From assembly GCA_027493945.1 (NCBI GenBank), contig JAOSJU010000001.1, positions 248,001-312,000 of the forward strand: a stretch of DNA of 64,000 bases, given 5' to 3'. The position numbers and the translations under genes are program-made. How positions within the stretch are numbered: the first letter of the stretch is position 1; every line of letters starts with the position of its first letter. The notes beneath the pieces were generated by a model. It saw only the letters and a program-made list of their open reading frames with translations. It made no database searches and had not been told where the DNA came from. Shown one piece after another: positions 43,263 through 53,010 of this stretch. The stretch comes from Burkholderiaceae bacterium. Lineage in GTDB: Bacteria > Pseudomonadota > Gammaproteobacteria > Burkholderiales > Burkholderiaceae_E.

Positions 43263-43563
43263 GGCAAAGGCGCGGCCGAGGGCGCGGGCAACGGCGCGGG
43301 CGCGGGCCCTCGGCCGCAGGCGTGCCTTGTGCGCAGCCGAGAAGCGCAGCGGCACCGGCGGCGCGCGCAGCGCGCATCGTCCATCATTCTCGCGGCGACT
43401 GTCCGAGCGCAGCTCGCGTAGCGAGCGTAGCGAGTTTCGCCGCGCCAGCCGGTGCTGCGAGCATCGCAGGGAACCCCCGCGAAGCGGGGGCAAGCACCCG
43501 GCGCGCCTGCGGCCGAGGGCCCGCGCCCGCGCCGTTGCCCGCGCCCTCGGCCGCGCCTTTGCC
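43263..43563. repeat. Giant hairpin element E2
   Basis: Perfect 60-base inverted repeats (43263-43322 and 43504-43563), beginning GGCAAAGGCGCGGCCGAG, enclose 181 bases. The enclosed part shares the apical motif of E1 and E3 (CTGTCCGAGCGCAGCTCG, AGCGAGCGTAGCGAG, then CGCCGC). The rest is diverged, so it is a second subtype. A smaller perfect hairpin CCCCCGC-GAA-GCGGGGG lies inside near the right arm. It stands tandem to E1 between dctM and the LapA-like gene. No coding sequence is supported in 43196-43651. Confidence 0.82.
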
Positions 43564-43593
43564 CGCGCAGTGGATCGCACGAGACCCGCCGCT

Positions 43594-43622
43594 TTGACAT
43601 CGGCGCCGTCATCGCGTTGAAT
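43594..43622 (+). promoter_or_regulatory. Sigma-70 promoter for the LapA-like gene
   Basis: Perfect -35 TTGACA (43594-43599) and -10 TTGAAT (43617-43622) separated by 17 bases, immediately after hairpin E2 and 30 bases before the ATG. Confidence 0.65.
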
Positions 43623-43651
43623 CGGACCCGTACCCGGTCGGGAGCACTTCG

Positions 43652-44137
43652 ATGACCCTGCGCTCGCTGCTTTTCGTCCTTGTCTTCGGCGCCCTCGCCG
43701 CCTTCGTGCTGGTCAACTGGAGCGTGCTCAACGCGCCGACCACGCTGTCTCTGGCCTTCGCCGAGGTGCAGGCGCCGCTCGGCGTGGTGATGCTCGGCTT
43801 CATCGTCGCGGTCACGGTGCTGTTTCTCGGCTACATCGTCTACCTGCAGATGTCGGGCCTGCTCGAGATGCGGCGCCACGGCAAGGAGCTGCAGGCGCAG
43901 CGCCAGCTGGCCGACCAGGCCGAAGCCTCGCGCTTCACCGAACTGCGCGGTTTCCTCGAGGCCGAGTTCGCGCGCCAGGCCGCGCGCCGCTCGGAAGGCG
44001 AGGCCGCGCTGGGCAGCCGGCTCGACGCGCTCGAACAGCGGCTCCGGACGATCGCGGGGCAACCGGCGAACGCGCTGGCGGCTCGGGCCGCGGAGGCCCC
44101 GGGGCGTATCGAACGCGACGACGTGCGCGGCGGCTGA
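43652..44137 (+). CDS. LapA/DUF1049-like membrane protein
   Basis: 161 residues. Two membrane segments at the N-terminus (LLFVLVFGALAAFVLVNWSV and VVMLGFIVAVTVLFLGYIVY) flank a short loop VLNAPTTLSLAFAEVQAPLG, the layout of the LapA family. A cytoplasmic coiled coil follows (HGKELQAQRQLADQAE, later LGSRLDALEQRLRTIAG). LapA-type proteins take part in lipopolysaccharide assembly or envelope stress; the exact role here is unknown. It converges on the minus-strand stress-gene group. Confidence 0.65.
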   Translation: MTLRSLLFVLVFGALAAFVLVNWSVLNAPTTLSLAFAEVQAPLGVVMLGFIVAVTVLFLGYIVYLQMSGLLEMRRHGKELQAQRQLADQAEASRFTELRGFLEAEFARQAARRSEGEAALGSRLDALEQRLRTIAGQPANALAARAAEAPGRIERDDVRGG

Positions 44138-44150
44138 ACCGCCGCGGCCG

Positions 44151-44903
44151 TCAAACCAGGGCGAGCGGCCCGACCCCGCGCCTGAGCAAGCCGCCCAGCC
44201 GTTGCGGGTCGGCGGCCCCCGACTCGCGCGTCATCAGCACCAGGTCTCCGGGAGCCGCGGGGCCGCAGGCGGCGCGCGCGGCCAGCTCGGCCTCCGAAGC
44301 GAACCGCACCGCTCCCCTCGCGGCCTGCGGCACGGCGCGCAACTGCGCGGCGCGCGCCGCATCGGCCGGCAGCACCACGCGGCGCTCGGCACTGCCCTGC
44401 GGGTCGTAGCGCGCCGCCGCCGCGAGCAGTCGCGACAGGCCCTCCTCGTCGTCGGGCAGCAACCAGACGACCGGCCGCGCGCGCGGCGCCGTCTGCTGCA
44501 GGCGCAGGCCGGTGGCCGCGCTCGCCAGCACGATCCAGTCGCCGCTGCCCGCCAGGTGCAGCACCTGCTGCACGACCCTTCCGCGCGCCGTGCGGAACGA
44601 CCATGGCACGCCGATGTCGCGCGCCAGTGCATCGAGCCGCCTTTGCAGCGCCAGCGCCTGCGCGCGCAGCGCCGCTTCCAGCTCGGCGCCGCCCACCTGC
44701 CGCAGCGACGCCTCGAACAGCCGCGTCTCGGTAGCGCTCGGCCAGCCCGCGAGCCGCAGCAGGTCGGCATCCTCGACGAACAGGCCCGCCAGCTCGACCG
44801 CGCGCCCTGCCGCCAGCCGCATCGCCGCGCCCAGCACGTCGGCGCTGCGATCGAGCGCATCGACCGCGATCCAGATCCGCAACGCGGTGGTCGTGGCGTT
44901 CAT
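44151..44903 (-). CDS. Universal-stress-like hypothetical protein
   Basis: 250 residues from the ATG at 44903 (MNATTTALRIWIAVDALD). The first 130 residues resemble the universal stress fold: LAAGRAVELAGLFVEDADLL, a helical span LEAALRAQALALQRRLDALA and a strand GSGDWIVLASAATGL. There is no clear ATP-binding glycine motif. The second half (ARPVVWLLPDDEEGLSRLL onward) is unassigned. It follows the Lon-like protease by 17 bases on the same strand. Confidence 0.55.
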   Translation of the reverse strand: MNATTTALRIWIAVDALDRSADVLGAAMRLAAGRAVELAGLFVEDADLLRLAGWPSATETRLFEASLRQVGGAELEAALRAQALALQRRLDALARDIGVPWSFRTARGRVVQQVLHLAGSGDWIVLASAATGLRLQQTAPRARPVVWLLPDDEEGLSRLLAAAARYDPQGSAERRVVLPADAARAAQLRAVPQAARGAVRFASEAELAARAACGPAAPGDLVLMTRESGAADPQRLGGLLRRGVGPLALV

Positions 44904-44920
44904 CGCGCTCGCCTCGTTGC

Positions 44921-47280
44921 TCAGTGGCGCGTCTGCCGGTTGCGCTGTGCCGGCGCGAGGATCTTCTGGCGCAGCTTGCCGAGTTCGGCCAACCGCACGC
45001 GCACCACCGCGTCGACGTCGTCGCGGCCGGTGAGCAGTTGCATCGCCTCGTCGACGCTGGCCACCGCGTGCACCGCGAAGCGGCCGTCGCGCACCGCCTG
45101 CACGACCTCGTCGCGCAGCATCAGGTGGCGCACGTTGGTGGCCGGGATCAGCACGCCCTGGCGCCCGTCGAGGCCCCGGGCGGCGCAGATCTCGAAGAAG
45201 CCTTCGATCTTCTCGTTGACCGCCCCGATCGCCTGCACATTGCCCGACTGGTCGATCGAACCGGTGACCGCCCAGGTCTGGCGGATCGGAATGCCGGCGA
45301 GCGACGACAGGATCGCGCACAGCTCGGCCAGCGACGCGCTGTCGCCGTCGACCGGCCCGTAGGTCTGCTCGAACGCCGGGCTCGCGTTCAGCGCGAACGC
45401 CTGGCGCGCCGCGTAGCGCGAGGCGAGGAACGCCGACAGGATCATCACGCCCTTGGAGTGGATCGAGCCCGACAGCGAGGCCTCGCGCTGGATGTCGATC
45501 AGGTTGCCCTCGCCGATGCGCGTGGTCGCGGTAATGCGCGTGGGCTGCGCGAACGCGGTCTCGCCCATGACGTAGACCGACAGCCCGTTGATCTGGCCCG
45601 GCAGCGCACCGGCGGTGTCGATCAGGATCGTGCCCTCGAGGATCTGCTCCTGCAGCCGGCGGCGCACGCGTCCGGTGCGCTCGCGGCGCGCGTCGAGCGC
45701 CGCCTGCACGTCGTCGCGGCCGATACGCTCGCGTCCCTGCCGCCCCGCGTGGTAGGCCGCCTCGGCGATCAGGTCGCGCAGCCGGTGCACGTGCAGCGTC
45801 ACGCGGCCGCGGTCGCCGGCGTCGCGCGCGGCGTGCTCGATCACCCGCGCCACCGCATCGGAGCCCAGCGGCGGCAGCTTCGCGTCGCGCGCGAGGCTGC
45901 CGATCAGCCGCGCGTAGGTCGGCAGTGCCGCGTCGTCGATCACGATGTCGTCCTCGAAGTCGGCGTCGACCTTGAACAGCTCGACGAACTCCGGGTCCCA
46001 GGCCTGCAGCAGCGCGTGCAGCATGCGGTCGCCGAACAGCACCACCTTCAGGCCGAGTGGAATCGGCTGCGGCTCGAGCGACACCGTGCTGATCAGCCCG
46101 TATTGCTGCGCCGGCGACTCGATGCGGATCTCGCGCGTGAGCAACGCGCGCTTCAGGGCTTCCCAGGCCAGCGGCTGCATCAGCAGCTTGCGCGCGTCGA
46201 GCAGCAGATAACCGCCGTTGGCGCGGTGCATCGCCCCCGGGCGGATCAGTCCGAAGTCGGTCATCAGCGCGCCGAAGCGCGCCACGTGCTCGACACGGCC
46301 GATCAGGTTCTGGAAAGTGGGGTTCTCCTCGCTCACCACCGGCGTGCCGGTCGCGCCGTCGTCGACCAGCAGGTTCACCTGGTAGCGGCGCAGCGGGGGC
46401 AGTTCGTCGGCCTGCATCTGCTGCGCCTGCGGCGTCTCGGCGGTGGCGCGGAAGATGTCGGCGTTCTCGACCACGTCTTTCGCGACCGCCTCCGGTAGGC
46501 GACCACGTCGGGCAGCGCCACGTACTTGCGCAGCAGGTCGTCGACCAGGTGGCCAACCGCGAAGGTGGTGACCTCGCGGTTGAGCTTCTTCATCTCGTCG
46601 CGATGCTCGCGCCGCCAGCCGACCGCCTGGCGCAGGATGCGCTCGAGCTTTTCCTGAAGCGCGCGGATCGCCTGCGCGATGCGCTCCTTCTCGGGGGCCG
46701 GCAGCTTCTCGAACTCCTCGTGCGGCATCACCTCGCCTTCGCGCGCCGGAGCGAACGAGAAGCCGGCCGGCGTGCGCAGCAGCGCGATTCCCTGCCCCTG
46801 CGCCTCCTCGACCAGCGCGCCGAAGGCCCGCTCCTGCAGCGAGGCGAAGTGCGCTTCGATCTGCTCGACCCGCGAGCGGTATTCGTCGCTCTCGAGCACG
46901 GCGGGGATCGCCGAGCGCAGCTCCTCGACCAGCTGGCGCATGTCGTCGCGCAGCCGCGCGCCCGTATCGCCCGGAAGCCGCAGCGCGACCGGGCGGATCG
47001 GGTCGCGGAAATTGTTGACGTAGCACCAGCGATCGGGCGCGGGCAGCCCGGCCGCAAGCTGCCGGATGCGCTGCAGCGTGGCCTCGAAGCGGCCGGTTTC
47101 GGGCGCCCCCAGCACGAACAGGTTGAAGCCCGGCTGCGCCACCCCCACCGCGAGTTCGAGCGCCTCGAGCGCGCGGTGCTGGCCGAGCGCGGCCTCCAGC
47201 GGCTCGAGCGATCCGGTCGTCTCGAAGTCGAAGGTTTCGGCCGACCAGCGACGCGCCAGCCGTTCGGGGGCGAGTTTCAT
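44921..47280 (-). CDS. Lon-family (S16) ATP-dependent protease (frameshifted)
   Basis: 786 residues after correcting one missing base near 46495 (DVVAY, then [17 protein letters not shown]). An AAA-type N-terminal region has a variant P-loop [13 protein letters not shown] long insertion with coiled segments ([19 protein letters not shown]) follows. The S16 protease domain has the catalytic serine in [14 protein letters not shown] and the catalytic lysine in [13 protein letters not shown]. This is the less-studied Lon-like group, not housekeeping LonA. Its ATG overlaps the ftsH stop (ATGA), so the two proteases are coupled. Confidence 0.85.
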
Positions 47281-49124
47281 CGGCCCTGCTCCGTTTCGGG
47301 AACCTCGCGCAGCAACGCGCGCAGGTCTTCCTCGCTGAGCGTCTCGCGCTCGAGCAGGCGCGCCGCGCCCTGCTCGAGCCGCGCGCGCTGCGTGCCCAGG
47401 ACCGCGAGGCTGCGCTCGAATGCCTCCTCGACCAACCGGCGCACCGCCGCGTCGATGCGCTGCGCGGTCTCCTCGGAATAGCGCGGCCCTTCGCCGGGCC
47501 ATTGCGGCGTGGCCAGCCACGGCGAACGCGGCGCCTCGTAGACCAGGTGGCCGAGCAGCGGCTCCATGCCGTACTGGGTGACCATCGTGCGCGCGATGTC
47601 GGTGACCTTGGCGAGATCGTCGGCGGCGCCGGTCGACATCTGGCCGATGACCAGCGACTCGGCCGCGCGCCCGCCGAGCAGCACCGCCATCTTGTTCATC
47701 AGCTCGTCGCGCTGCATCAGGAATCGATCTTCGGTGGGGCGCTGGATGGTGTAGCCGAGCGCGCCGACGCCGCGCGGGATGATCGAAACCTTGTGCACCA
47801 CGTCGCTGCCGGGCAGCGCGCAGGCCACCAGCGCATGTCCCATCTCGTGGTGGGCCACGATGCGGCGCTCTTCGGCGTTGAGCAGGCGGTTCTTTTTCTC
47901 GAGACCGGCGACGATGCGCTCGACCGCGCCGGTGAAGTCTTCGAGCCGCACCGCCTCGCGGCCGCGCCGCGTCGCGAGCAGCGCGGCCTCGTTGACCAGG
48001 TTGGCGAGATCGGCGCCGGTGAATCCGGGCGTGAGCCCGGCGATCTTCTCGGGATCGACGTCGTTGTCCAGGCGCACCTTCTTCAGGTGCACGTGCAGGA
48101 TCTGCACGCGCCCGACGCGATCGGGGCGGTCGACCAGCACCTGGCGGTCGAAGCGCCCGGCGCGCAACAGCGCCGGATCGAGGATCTCGGGGCGGTTGGT
48201 CGCTGCCAGCAACACCACGCCGGAACTGGGGTCGAAGCCGTCGATCTCGGCGAGCAGCTGGTTCAGCGTCTGCTCCTTCTCGTCGTGGCCGCCGCCGAAC
48301 GCGCCGAAGGCGCCGCGCGCCCGGCCCAGCGCGTCGATCTCGTCGATGAAGATGATTGCGGGCGCCTTCTGCCGCGCCTGCTCGAAGAGGTCGCGCACGC
48401 GCGCCGCGCCCACGCCGACGAACATCTCGACGAACTCCGAGCCGTTGATCGAGAAAAACGGCACCTTCGCCTCGCCGGCCACCGCGCGCGCCAGCAGCGT
48501 CTTTCCGGTGCCCGGCGGCCCGACCAGCAGGATGCCCTTCGGAATGCGCGCGCCGAGCCGGCCGTAGTGTCCCGGATCCTTCAGGAAGCCGACGACCTCG
48601 CGCAGTTCCTCCTTCGCCTCGTCGACGCCGGCGACGTCGGCGAAGGTGACGCCGACGCCGGTCTCGACGTAGACCTTGGCCTTGCTGCGGCCGATCGACA
48701 TCAGCCCGCCGCCCAGGCCGCCGCCCAGGCCGCCGCGCTCACTGAAGCGGCGCAACAGGAACGACCACAGGCCGAAGAACAGCAACGCCGGAATGACCCA
48801 TCCGAGCACGTCGCGCAGCAGCGTGCTCTGGATCACGCCGCTGAACTTCACGTGCTCGCGAGCCGGGCTCTGCGCCAGCTCGGGGTCGATGCGCACCGTG
48901 GCGAAGCGGGTGCGGCCATCGGGCAGCGGGCGCTCGAGCGTGCCCTCGATGCGGTCGCTCGAGACGCGGATTTCCTCGACGTTGCCCGCGTCGAGCTGCT
49001 GGAGAAACTCGCTGTAGGCCAGCGGCTGCACCTCGCGCCAGGAGCGCAGCGCGTCGTTGAACGCGATCATCGCGATGATCGCGATGATCACGTACCAGAT
49101 ATTCCACTGGACGTGTTTCTCCAT
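47277..49124 (-). CDS. ftsH: FtsH membrane AAA metalloprotease
   Basis: 615 residues. The N-terminal membrane segment is [15 protein letters not shown]; a periplasmic part and a second segment ([18 protein letters not shown]) follow. The AAA domain has [36 protein letters not shown] and the second region of homology [17 protein letters not shown]. The zinc site is [16 protein letters not shown]. It degrades membrane and regulatory proteins. Pairing with a Lon-like protease and stress genes suggests a paralogue of the housekeeping FtsH. It is transcribed divergently from nrdJ. Confidence 0.93.
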   Translation of the reverse strand: MEKHVQWNIWYVIIAIIAMIAFNDALRSWREVQPLAYSEFLQQLDAGNVEEIRVSSDRIEGTLERPLPDGRTRFATVRIDPELAQSPAREHVKFSGVIQSTLLRDVLGWVIPALLFFGLWSFLLRRFSERGGLGGGLGGGLMSIGRSKAKVYVETGVGVTFADVAGVDEAKEELREVVGFLKDPGHYGRLGARIPKGILLVGPPGTGKTLLARAVAGEAKVPFFSINGSEFVEMFVGVGAARVRDLFEQARQKAPAIIFIDEIDALGRARGAFGAFGGGHDEKEQTLNQLLAEIDGFDPSSGVVLLAATNRPEILDPALLRAGRFDRQVLVDRPDRVGRVQILHVHLKKVRLDNDVDPEKIAGLTPGFTGADLANLVNEAALLATRRGREAVRLEDFTGAVERIVAGLEKKNRLLNAEERRIVAHHEMGHALVACALPGSDVVHKVSIIPRGVGALGYTIQRPTEDRFLMQRDELMNKMAVLLGGRAAESLVIGQMSTGAADDLAKVTDIARTMVTQYGMEPLLGHLVYEAPRSPWLATPQWPGEGPRYSEETAQRIDAAVRRLVEEAFERSLAVLGTQRARLEQGAARLLERETLSEEDLRALLREVPETEQGR

Positions 49125-49225
49125 GGTTCGGTACGCTGTTCCGGGGGAGATGGACCACACTATACCTCTCCGATCCTGACATCGCTGTCTCGACCCGAAT
49201 CTCAGCCCGTGGACACTATATGGGC

Positions 49226-49253
49226 TTGCTCTCGCGCCACGAGGCACTACAAT
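49226..49253 (+). promoter_or_regulatory. nrdJ promoter
   Basis: TTGCTC (49226-49231) and TACAAT (49248-49253), 16 bases apart, lie 75 bases upstream of the nrdJ ATG. ACACTATA occurs at 49157 and again at 49213, just upstream of the -35; these could be regulator half-sites, for example NrdR-like, but the spacing (56 bases) does not fit paired NrdR boxes. The complement of the first copy contains TATAGT, a possible ftsH -10. Confidence 0.4.
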
Positions 49254-49328
49254 TGGGGTTTCCGCCGCGGCCACCTGCCGCGAAATGCCACGCCGCCATC
49301 CGCCCACCCGACGCCCGGAATCCATACG

Positions 49329-52214
49329 ATGAAAATCGAAGACCTGCTCACCGCCTTGCCCGAACAGGAAGTCACGATCGACGTCCTGCGCGAGAAGTAC
49401 GCCAAGGGCGACGAAGCCACCGCGCACGACATCCGCGTGCGCGTGGCACGCGCCCTCGCCTCGGTGGAGCCGGCCGAACGCCAGCAGCACTGGGAGGGCG
49501 AGTTCCTGTGGGCGATGGAGAACGGCTTCGTGCCGGCCGGGCGCATCAACTCGGCGGCCGGCACCGGCATCCGCGCGACGCTGATCAACTGCTTCGTGCA
49601 GCCGATCGGCGACGCGGTCTGGGGCCACGACGAGCACGGCACGCCGGGCATCTACGCGGCGCTGCAGGAGGCCGCCGAAACCATGCGCCGCGGCGGAGGC
49701 GTCGGCTACGACTTCTCCAGCATCAGGCCGCGCGGAGCGCTGGTCAAGGGCACGCTGTCGCGCGCTTCGGGTCCGGTCTCGTACATGCGGGTGTTCGACA
49801 AGTCGTGCGAAACCCTCGAATCCGCGGGCTCGCGGCGCGGCGCGCAAATGGGCGTGATGCGCGTCGACCATCCCGACGTCGAGGAATTCATCAACGCCAA
49901 GAACGACGGCTCGCTGTCGAACTTCAACATGTCGGTGGCGGTCACCGACGCGTTCATGCGTGCGGTCGAGGCCGACGGCAGCTTCGACCTGGTTCACGCG
50001 GTGCAGCCGTTCGACGCCACCGGCCACGGCCAGCGGGTCGATGGCGCCTGGATCTACCGGTCGGTCAGGGCGCGCGACCTCTGGGACCAGATCATGCGGT
50101 CCACCTACGACCATGCCGAACCCGGCGTGATCTTCATCGACCGCGTCAACCGCGACAACAACCTCGCGTATTGCGAGACCATCGCCGCCAGCAACCCCTG
50201 CGGCGAACAGTTCCTGCCGCCCTACGGCTGCTGCGACCTCGGCAGCATGAACCTCACGCGCTTCATCGCCGATCCGTTCGGCGATGCGCCCGCGTTCGAC
50301 TACGAGCGTTTTCGCCGCGCGGTCGCGATCTCGGTGCGCGCGCTCGACAACGTGCTCGACCTCACGCTGTGGCCGCTGCAGGCGCAGGAGCGCGAAGCGC
50401 AGTCCAAGCGCCGCATCGGCCTGGGCTTCACCGGGCTGGGCAACGCGCTCACGATGATGAAGCTGCGCTACGACAGCGAAGCCGGCCGCGCCTTCGCGAC
50501 GAACATCGCGCAGACGATGCGCGACGTCGCCTACGACGCCTCGGTCGCGCTCGCCCAGGAGCGCGGCGCGTTCCCGCTGTTCGACGCCGGGAAATATCTC
50601 GGCGAGCCGCACGCTGCCTCGCGCCTGCCGGTCGAGCTGCGCCAGCGCATCCGCGAGCACGGCATCCGCAACTCGCACCTGCTGTCGATCGCGCCCACCG
50701 GCACCATCTCGATTGCCTTCGCGGGCAACGCCTCGGGCGGCATCGAGCCGGCGTTCTCCTGGACCTACACCCGGCGCAAGCGCATGCCCGACGGCAGCAA
50801 GCTCGAGTACGAGGTCGAGGACTTCGCCTACCGGCTGTGGCGCCACCCGGGCCACGACGTCGTCGCGCTGCCCGACTACTTCGTCTCGGCGATGCAGATC
50901 ACTGCGCTCGACCACATGCGAATGAGCGCGGCGGTGCAACCGTTCATCGACTCGGCGATCAGCAAGACGGTCAACGTCGCCGAAGACTATCCGTACGACG
51001 AGTTCAAGTCGCTGTACCTCGAGGCCTGGCGCGGCGGGCTCAAGGGCATCACCACCTATCGCCCGAACTCGGTCATCGGCTCGGTGCTCAGCGTCTCGGG
51101 GCCGCCGCGGCCGCGCAGCAGCCGCAAGACCTGCACTACGAGCCCGACCGGCGGCTGCGCCTCGAGCGCATTCCGCAGCCTGCGCTGTCGTCGCTGCTCT
51201 GGCCGAGCCGGCCGAAGCTCGCGGCCGGCAACATGGCCTATTCGTACATGGTCGAGCCGCTCGACCGGCGCTCGTCGTTCTGCATTTTCATCGGGCAGAC
51301 CGAGGAGTCGTTCACCCGCGCCGACGGCAGCGGGGATGCGCAGCGTGCCGTTCGAAACCTGGGTCAACGGCAACGAACAGCCGCGCGGCCTGGGCGCGAT
51401 CGCCAAGGCGCTGTCGATGGACATGCGCTCGAACGACCGCGGCTGGCTCAAGCTCAAGCTCGATGCGCTGACGCGCACCCGCGACGAGCAACCGCTGCAG
51501 ATGCCGTTCCCGCCAGCCGGCGAGATCCGCTGGACGCCGGGAATCGTCGCCGGCTTCGCCGAGATCGTGCGCCACCGCTGCGAGGAGCTCGGCATGTTCG
51601 AGGCGCTCGACGAGCAGCCCACGCCGATGCTCGACGCGATGATGTTCCGCAAGGAACCCAAGTCGGGCCCGCTGGGCACCCTGTCCTGGACCGCCGACAT
51701 CAGCAACGCCGCCACCGGCGACGACTTCGTGCTCGGCCTGAAGGAACTGCAGTTGCCCGACGGCGCGCGCCGGCCCTACTCGATCTGGCTCTCGGGCGAC
51801 TATCCCCGCGTGCTCGACGGCCTGTGCAAGCTGCTGTCGCTCGACATGCACGTGATCGACGTCAACTGGATCGGGCTGAAGCTGAGCAAGCTGCTGAACT
51901 TCGGCGAGTTGAACGGCTCGTTCTGGGCGCCCGTGCCGGGCGAGAACCGCCAGCAGATCTGGCCGAGCACGGTCGCCTACGTCGCGGCGCTGATCCTGCA
52001 CCGCTTCAAGGTGCTGGGCCTGCTCGACGGCGAGGGCCACGCGATCGGCGGAGCCGGCGCGCTGGCGCTGCCCGGCGCCGAGCCCGCTGCCGCCGGCACG
52101 GCGGCCCCGCTGATCGCCGGCCAGGCGTGCCCGGCCTGCGGCGCGCACGCCTACATCAAGCGCGATGGCTGCATGTTCTGCACCGCGTGCGGCCACCAGG
52201 GCGAGTGCGGATGA
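49329..52214 (+). CDS. nrdJ: Class II (B12-dependent) ribonucleotide reductase (two frameshifts)
   Basis: 961 residues. Reductase motifs: [20 protein letters not shown] with the redox cysteine, [24 protein letters not shown]-like [20 protein letters not shown], and [19 protein letters not shown]. The C-terminal zinc-like tail [18 protein letters not shown] ends in ACGHQGECG, typical of adenosylcobalamin-dependent NrdJ. A missing G at 51098-51101 and an extra G at 51332-51335 put about 80 residues ([19 protein letters not shown] onward) in another frame; the original frame then resumes. It makes deoxynucleotides with or without oxygen, which suits a variable-oxygen lifestyle. No cobalamin riboswitch is visible upstream. 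Confidence 0.92.
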   Translation: MKIEDLLTALPEQEVTIDVLREKYAKGDEATAHDIRVRVARALASVEPAERQQHWEGEFLWAMENGFVPAGRINSAAGTGIRATLINCFVQPIGDAVWGHDEHGTPGIYAALQEAAETMRRGGGVGYDFSSIRPRGALVKGTLSRASGPVSYMRVFDKSCETLESAGSRRGAQMGVMRVDHPDVEEFINAKNDGSLSNFNMSVAVTDAFMRAVEADGSFDLVHAVQPFDATGHGQRVDGAWIYRSVRARDLWDQIMRSTYDHAEPGVIFIDRVNRDNNLAYCETIAASNPCGEQFLPPYGCCDLGSMNLTRFIADPFGDAPAFDYERFRRAVAISVRALDNVLDLTLWPLQAQEREAQSKRRIGLGFTGLGNALTMMKLRYDSEAGRAFATNIAQTMRDVAYDASVALAQERGAFPLFDAGKYLGEPHAASRLPVELRQRIREHGIRNSHLLSIAPTGTISIAFAGNASGGIEPAFSWTYTRRKRMPDGSKLEYEVEDFAYRLWRHPGHDVVALPDYFVSAMQITALDHMRMSAAVQPFIDSAISKTVNVAEDYPYDEFKSLYLEAWRGGLKGITTYRPNSVIGSVLSVSGPPRPRSSRKTCTTSPTGGCASSAFRSLRCRRCSGRAGRSSRPATWPIRTWSSRSTGARRSAFSSGRPRSRSPAPTAAGMRSVPFETWVNGNEQPRGLGAIAKALSMDMRSNDRGWLKLKLDALTRTRDEQPLQMPFPPAGEIRWTPGIVAGFAEIVRHRCEELGMFEALDEQPTPMLDAMMFRKEPKSGPLGTLSWTADISNAATGDDFVLGLKELQLPDGARRPYSIWLSGDYPRVLDGLCKLLSLDMHVIDVNWIGLKLSKLLNFGELNGSFWAPVPGENRQQIWPSTVAYVAALILHRFKVLGLLDGEGHAIGGAGALALPGAEPAAAGTAAPLIAGQACPACGAHAYIKRDGCMFCTACGHQGECG

Positions 52215-52232
52215 CCCGGCGGATCGCTGCGC

Positions 52233-52238
52233 TACAAT
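52233..52238 (+). promoter_or_regulatory. -10 element for the two-component operon
   Basis: TACAAT 56 bases upstream of the response-regulator ATG, in the 80-base gap after nrdJ. Confidence 0.4.
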
Positions 52239-52294
52239 CGCCCTGAGGTTGTGCGCAGCAATTCCTGGCGGCCAGCGGGCCGGTTTCGACAGGC

Positions 52295-53010
52295 ATGGCA
52301 GATCGAATACTGGTCGTCGACGACGAAGAAGACATCCGTGATCTTCTCGCCGCTTACCTGAGCGGCTTCGGCTTCGAGGTGGCCGCCGCGGCCGACGGCC
52401 CCTCGATGCGCGCCGAGGTCTCGCGCCGCCGGCCCGACATCGTGCTGCTCGACCTCGGCCTGCCCGGCGAGGACGGTCTGAGTCTCGCGCGCGAACTGCG
52501 CGGCCCGCCACGGCCGCCCGGCATCATCATCGTGACCGGCCGCGGCCGGGCGGTCGATCGCATCGTCGGCCTTGAAATGGGTGCCGACGATTACGTGGCC
52601 AAGCCCTTCGACCTGCGCGAACTCGCCGCCCGGATACGCAGCGTGCTGCGCCGGACCAAGGTCGAGGCGCCGCCCGATCCCCCGCCGCGCGCGACTGCTT
52701 CGATTTCGCCGGATGGCGCATCGATCTGTCGTCGCGCTCGCTCACCCGCCCCGACGGCGACGCGGTTCCGCTCACTACCGGCGAATTCGACCTGCTGGTC
52801 ACCTTCGTGCGCAACCCGAACCGCGCGCTGTCGCGCGACCGGCTGATGGAACTGATGCACCACCGCGAAGCCGGTCCCTTCGATCGCGCGATCGACGTCC
52901 AGGTGGGGCGGCTGCGCCGCAAGATCGAGCGCGATCCCGCCGACCCGGAACTGATCAAGTCGGTGCGCGGCGTGGGCTACCTGTTCGCCGCGCGCGTCTC
53001 GCCCGAATGA
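52295..53010 (+). CDS. OmpR-family response regulator (frameshifted)
   Basis: 238 residues after adding one C to the run at 52679-52683. The receiver domain has acidic residues in ILVVDDEEDI, the phospho-acceptor Asp53 in VLLDLGLPGEDG, the Thr of IVTGRGRA and the Lys of YVAKPFDLRE. The C-terminal winged helix has LTTGEFDLLVTFVRNPNRAL and VGRLRRKIERDP, ending VRGVGYLFAA. The stop overlaps the kinase start (ATGA), so the two form a pair. Confidence 0.9.

Noticed and set aside
42816..43563. Retron or diversity-generating element
   Set aside because: Long hairpins recall msd-type RNA, but no reverse transcriptase gene lies in the window near any of the three hairpins.
42796..43651. Long reading frames in several phases across the hairpin region
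   Set aside because: They are Arg/Ala/Pro-rich low-complexity translations of inverted repeats without start signals or recognisable motifs.
49125..49328. Cobalamin riboswitch upstream of class II ribonucleotide reductase
   Set aside because: The leader after the predicted start is only about 70 bases and no B12-box-like sequence was seen, so it is too short and lacks the core.
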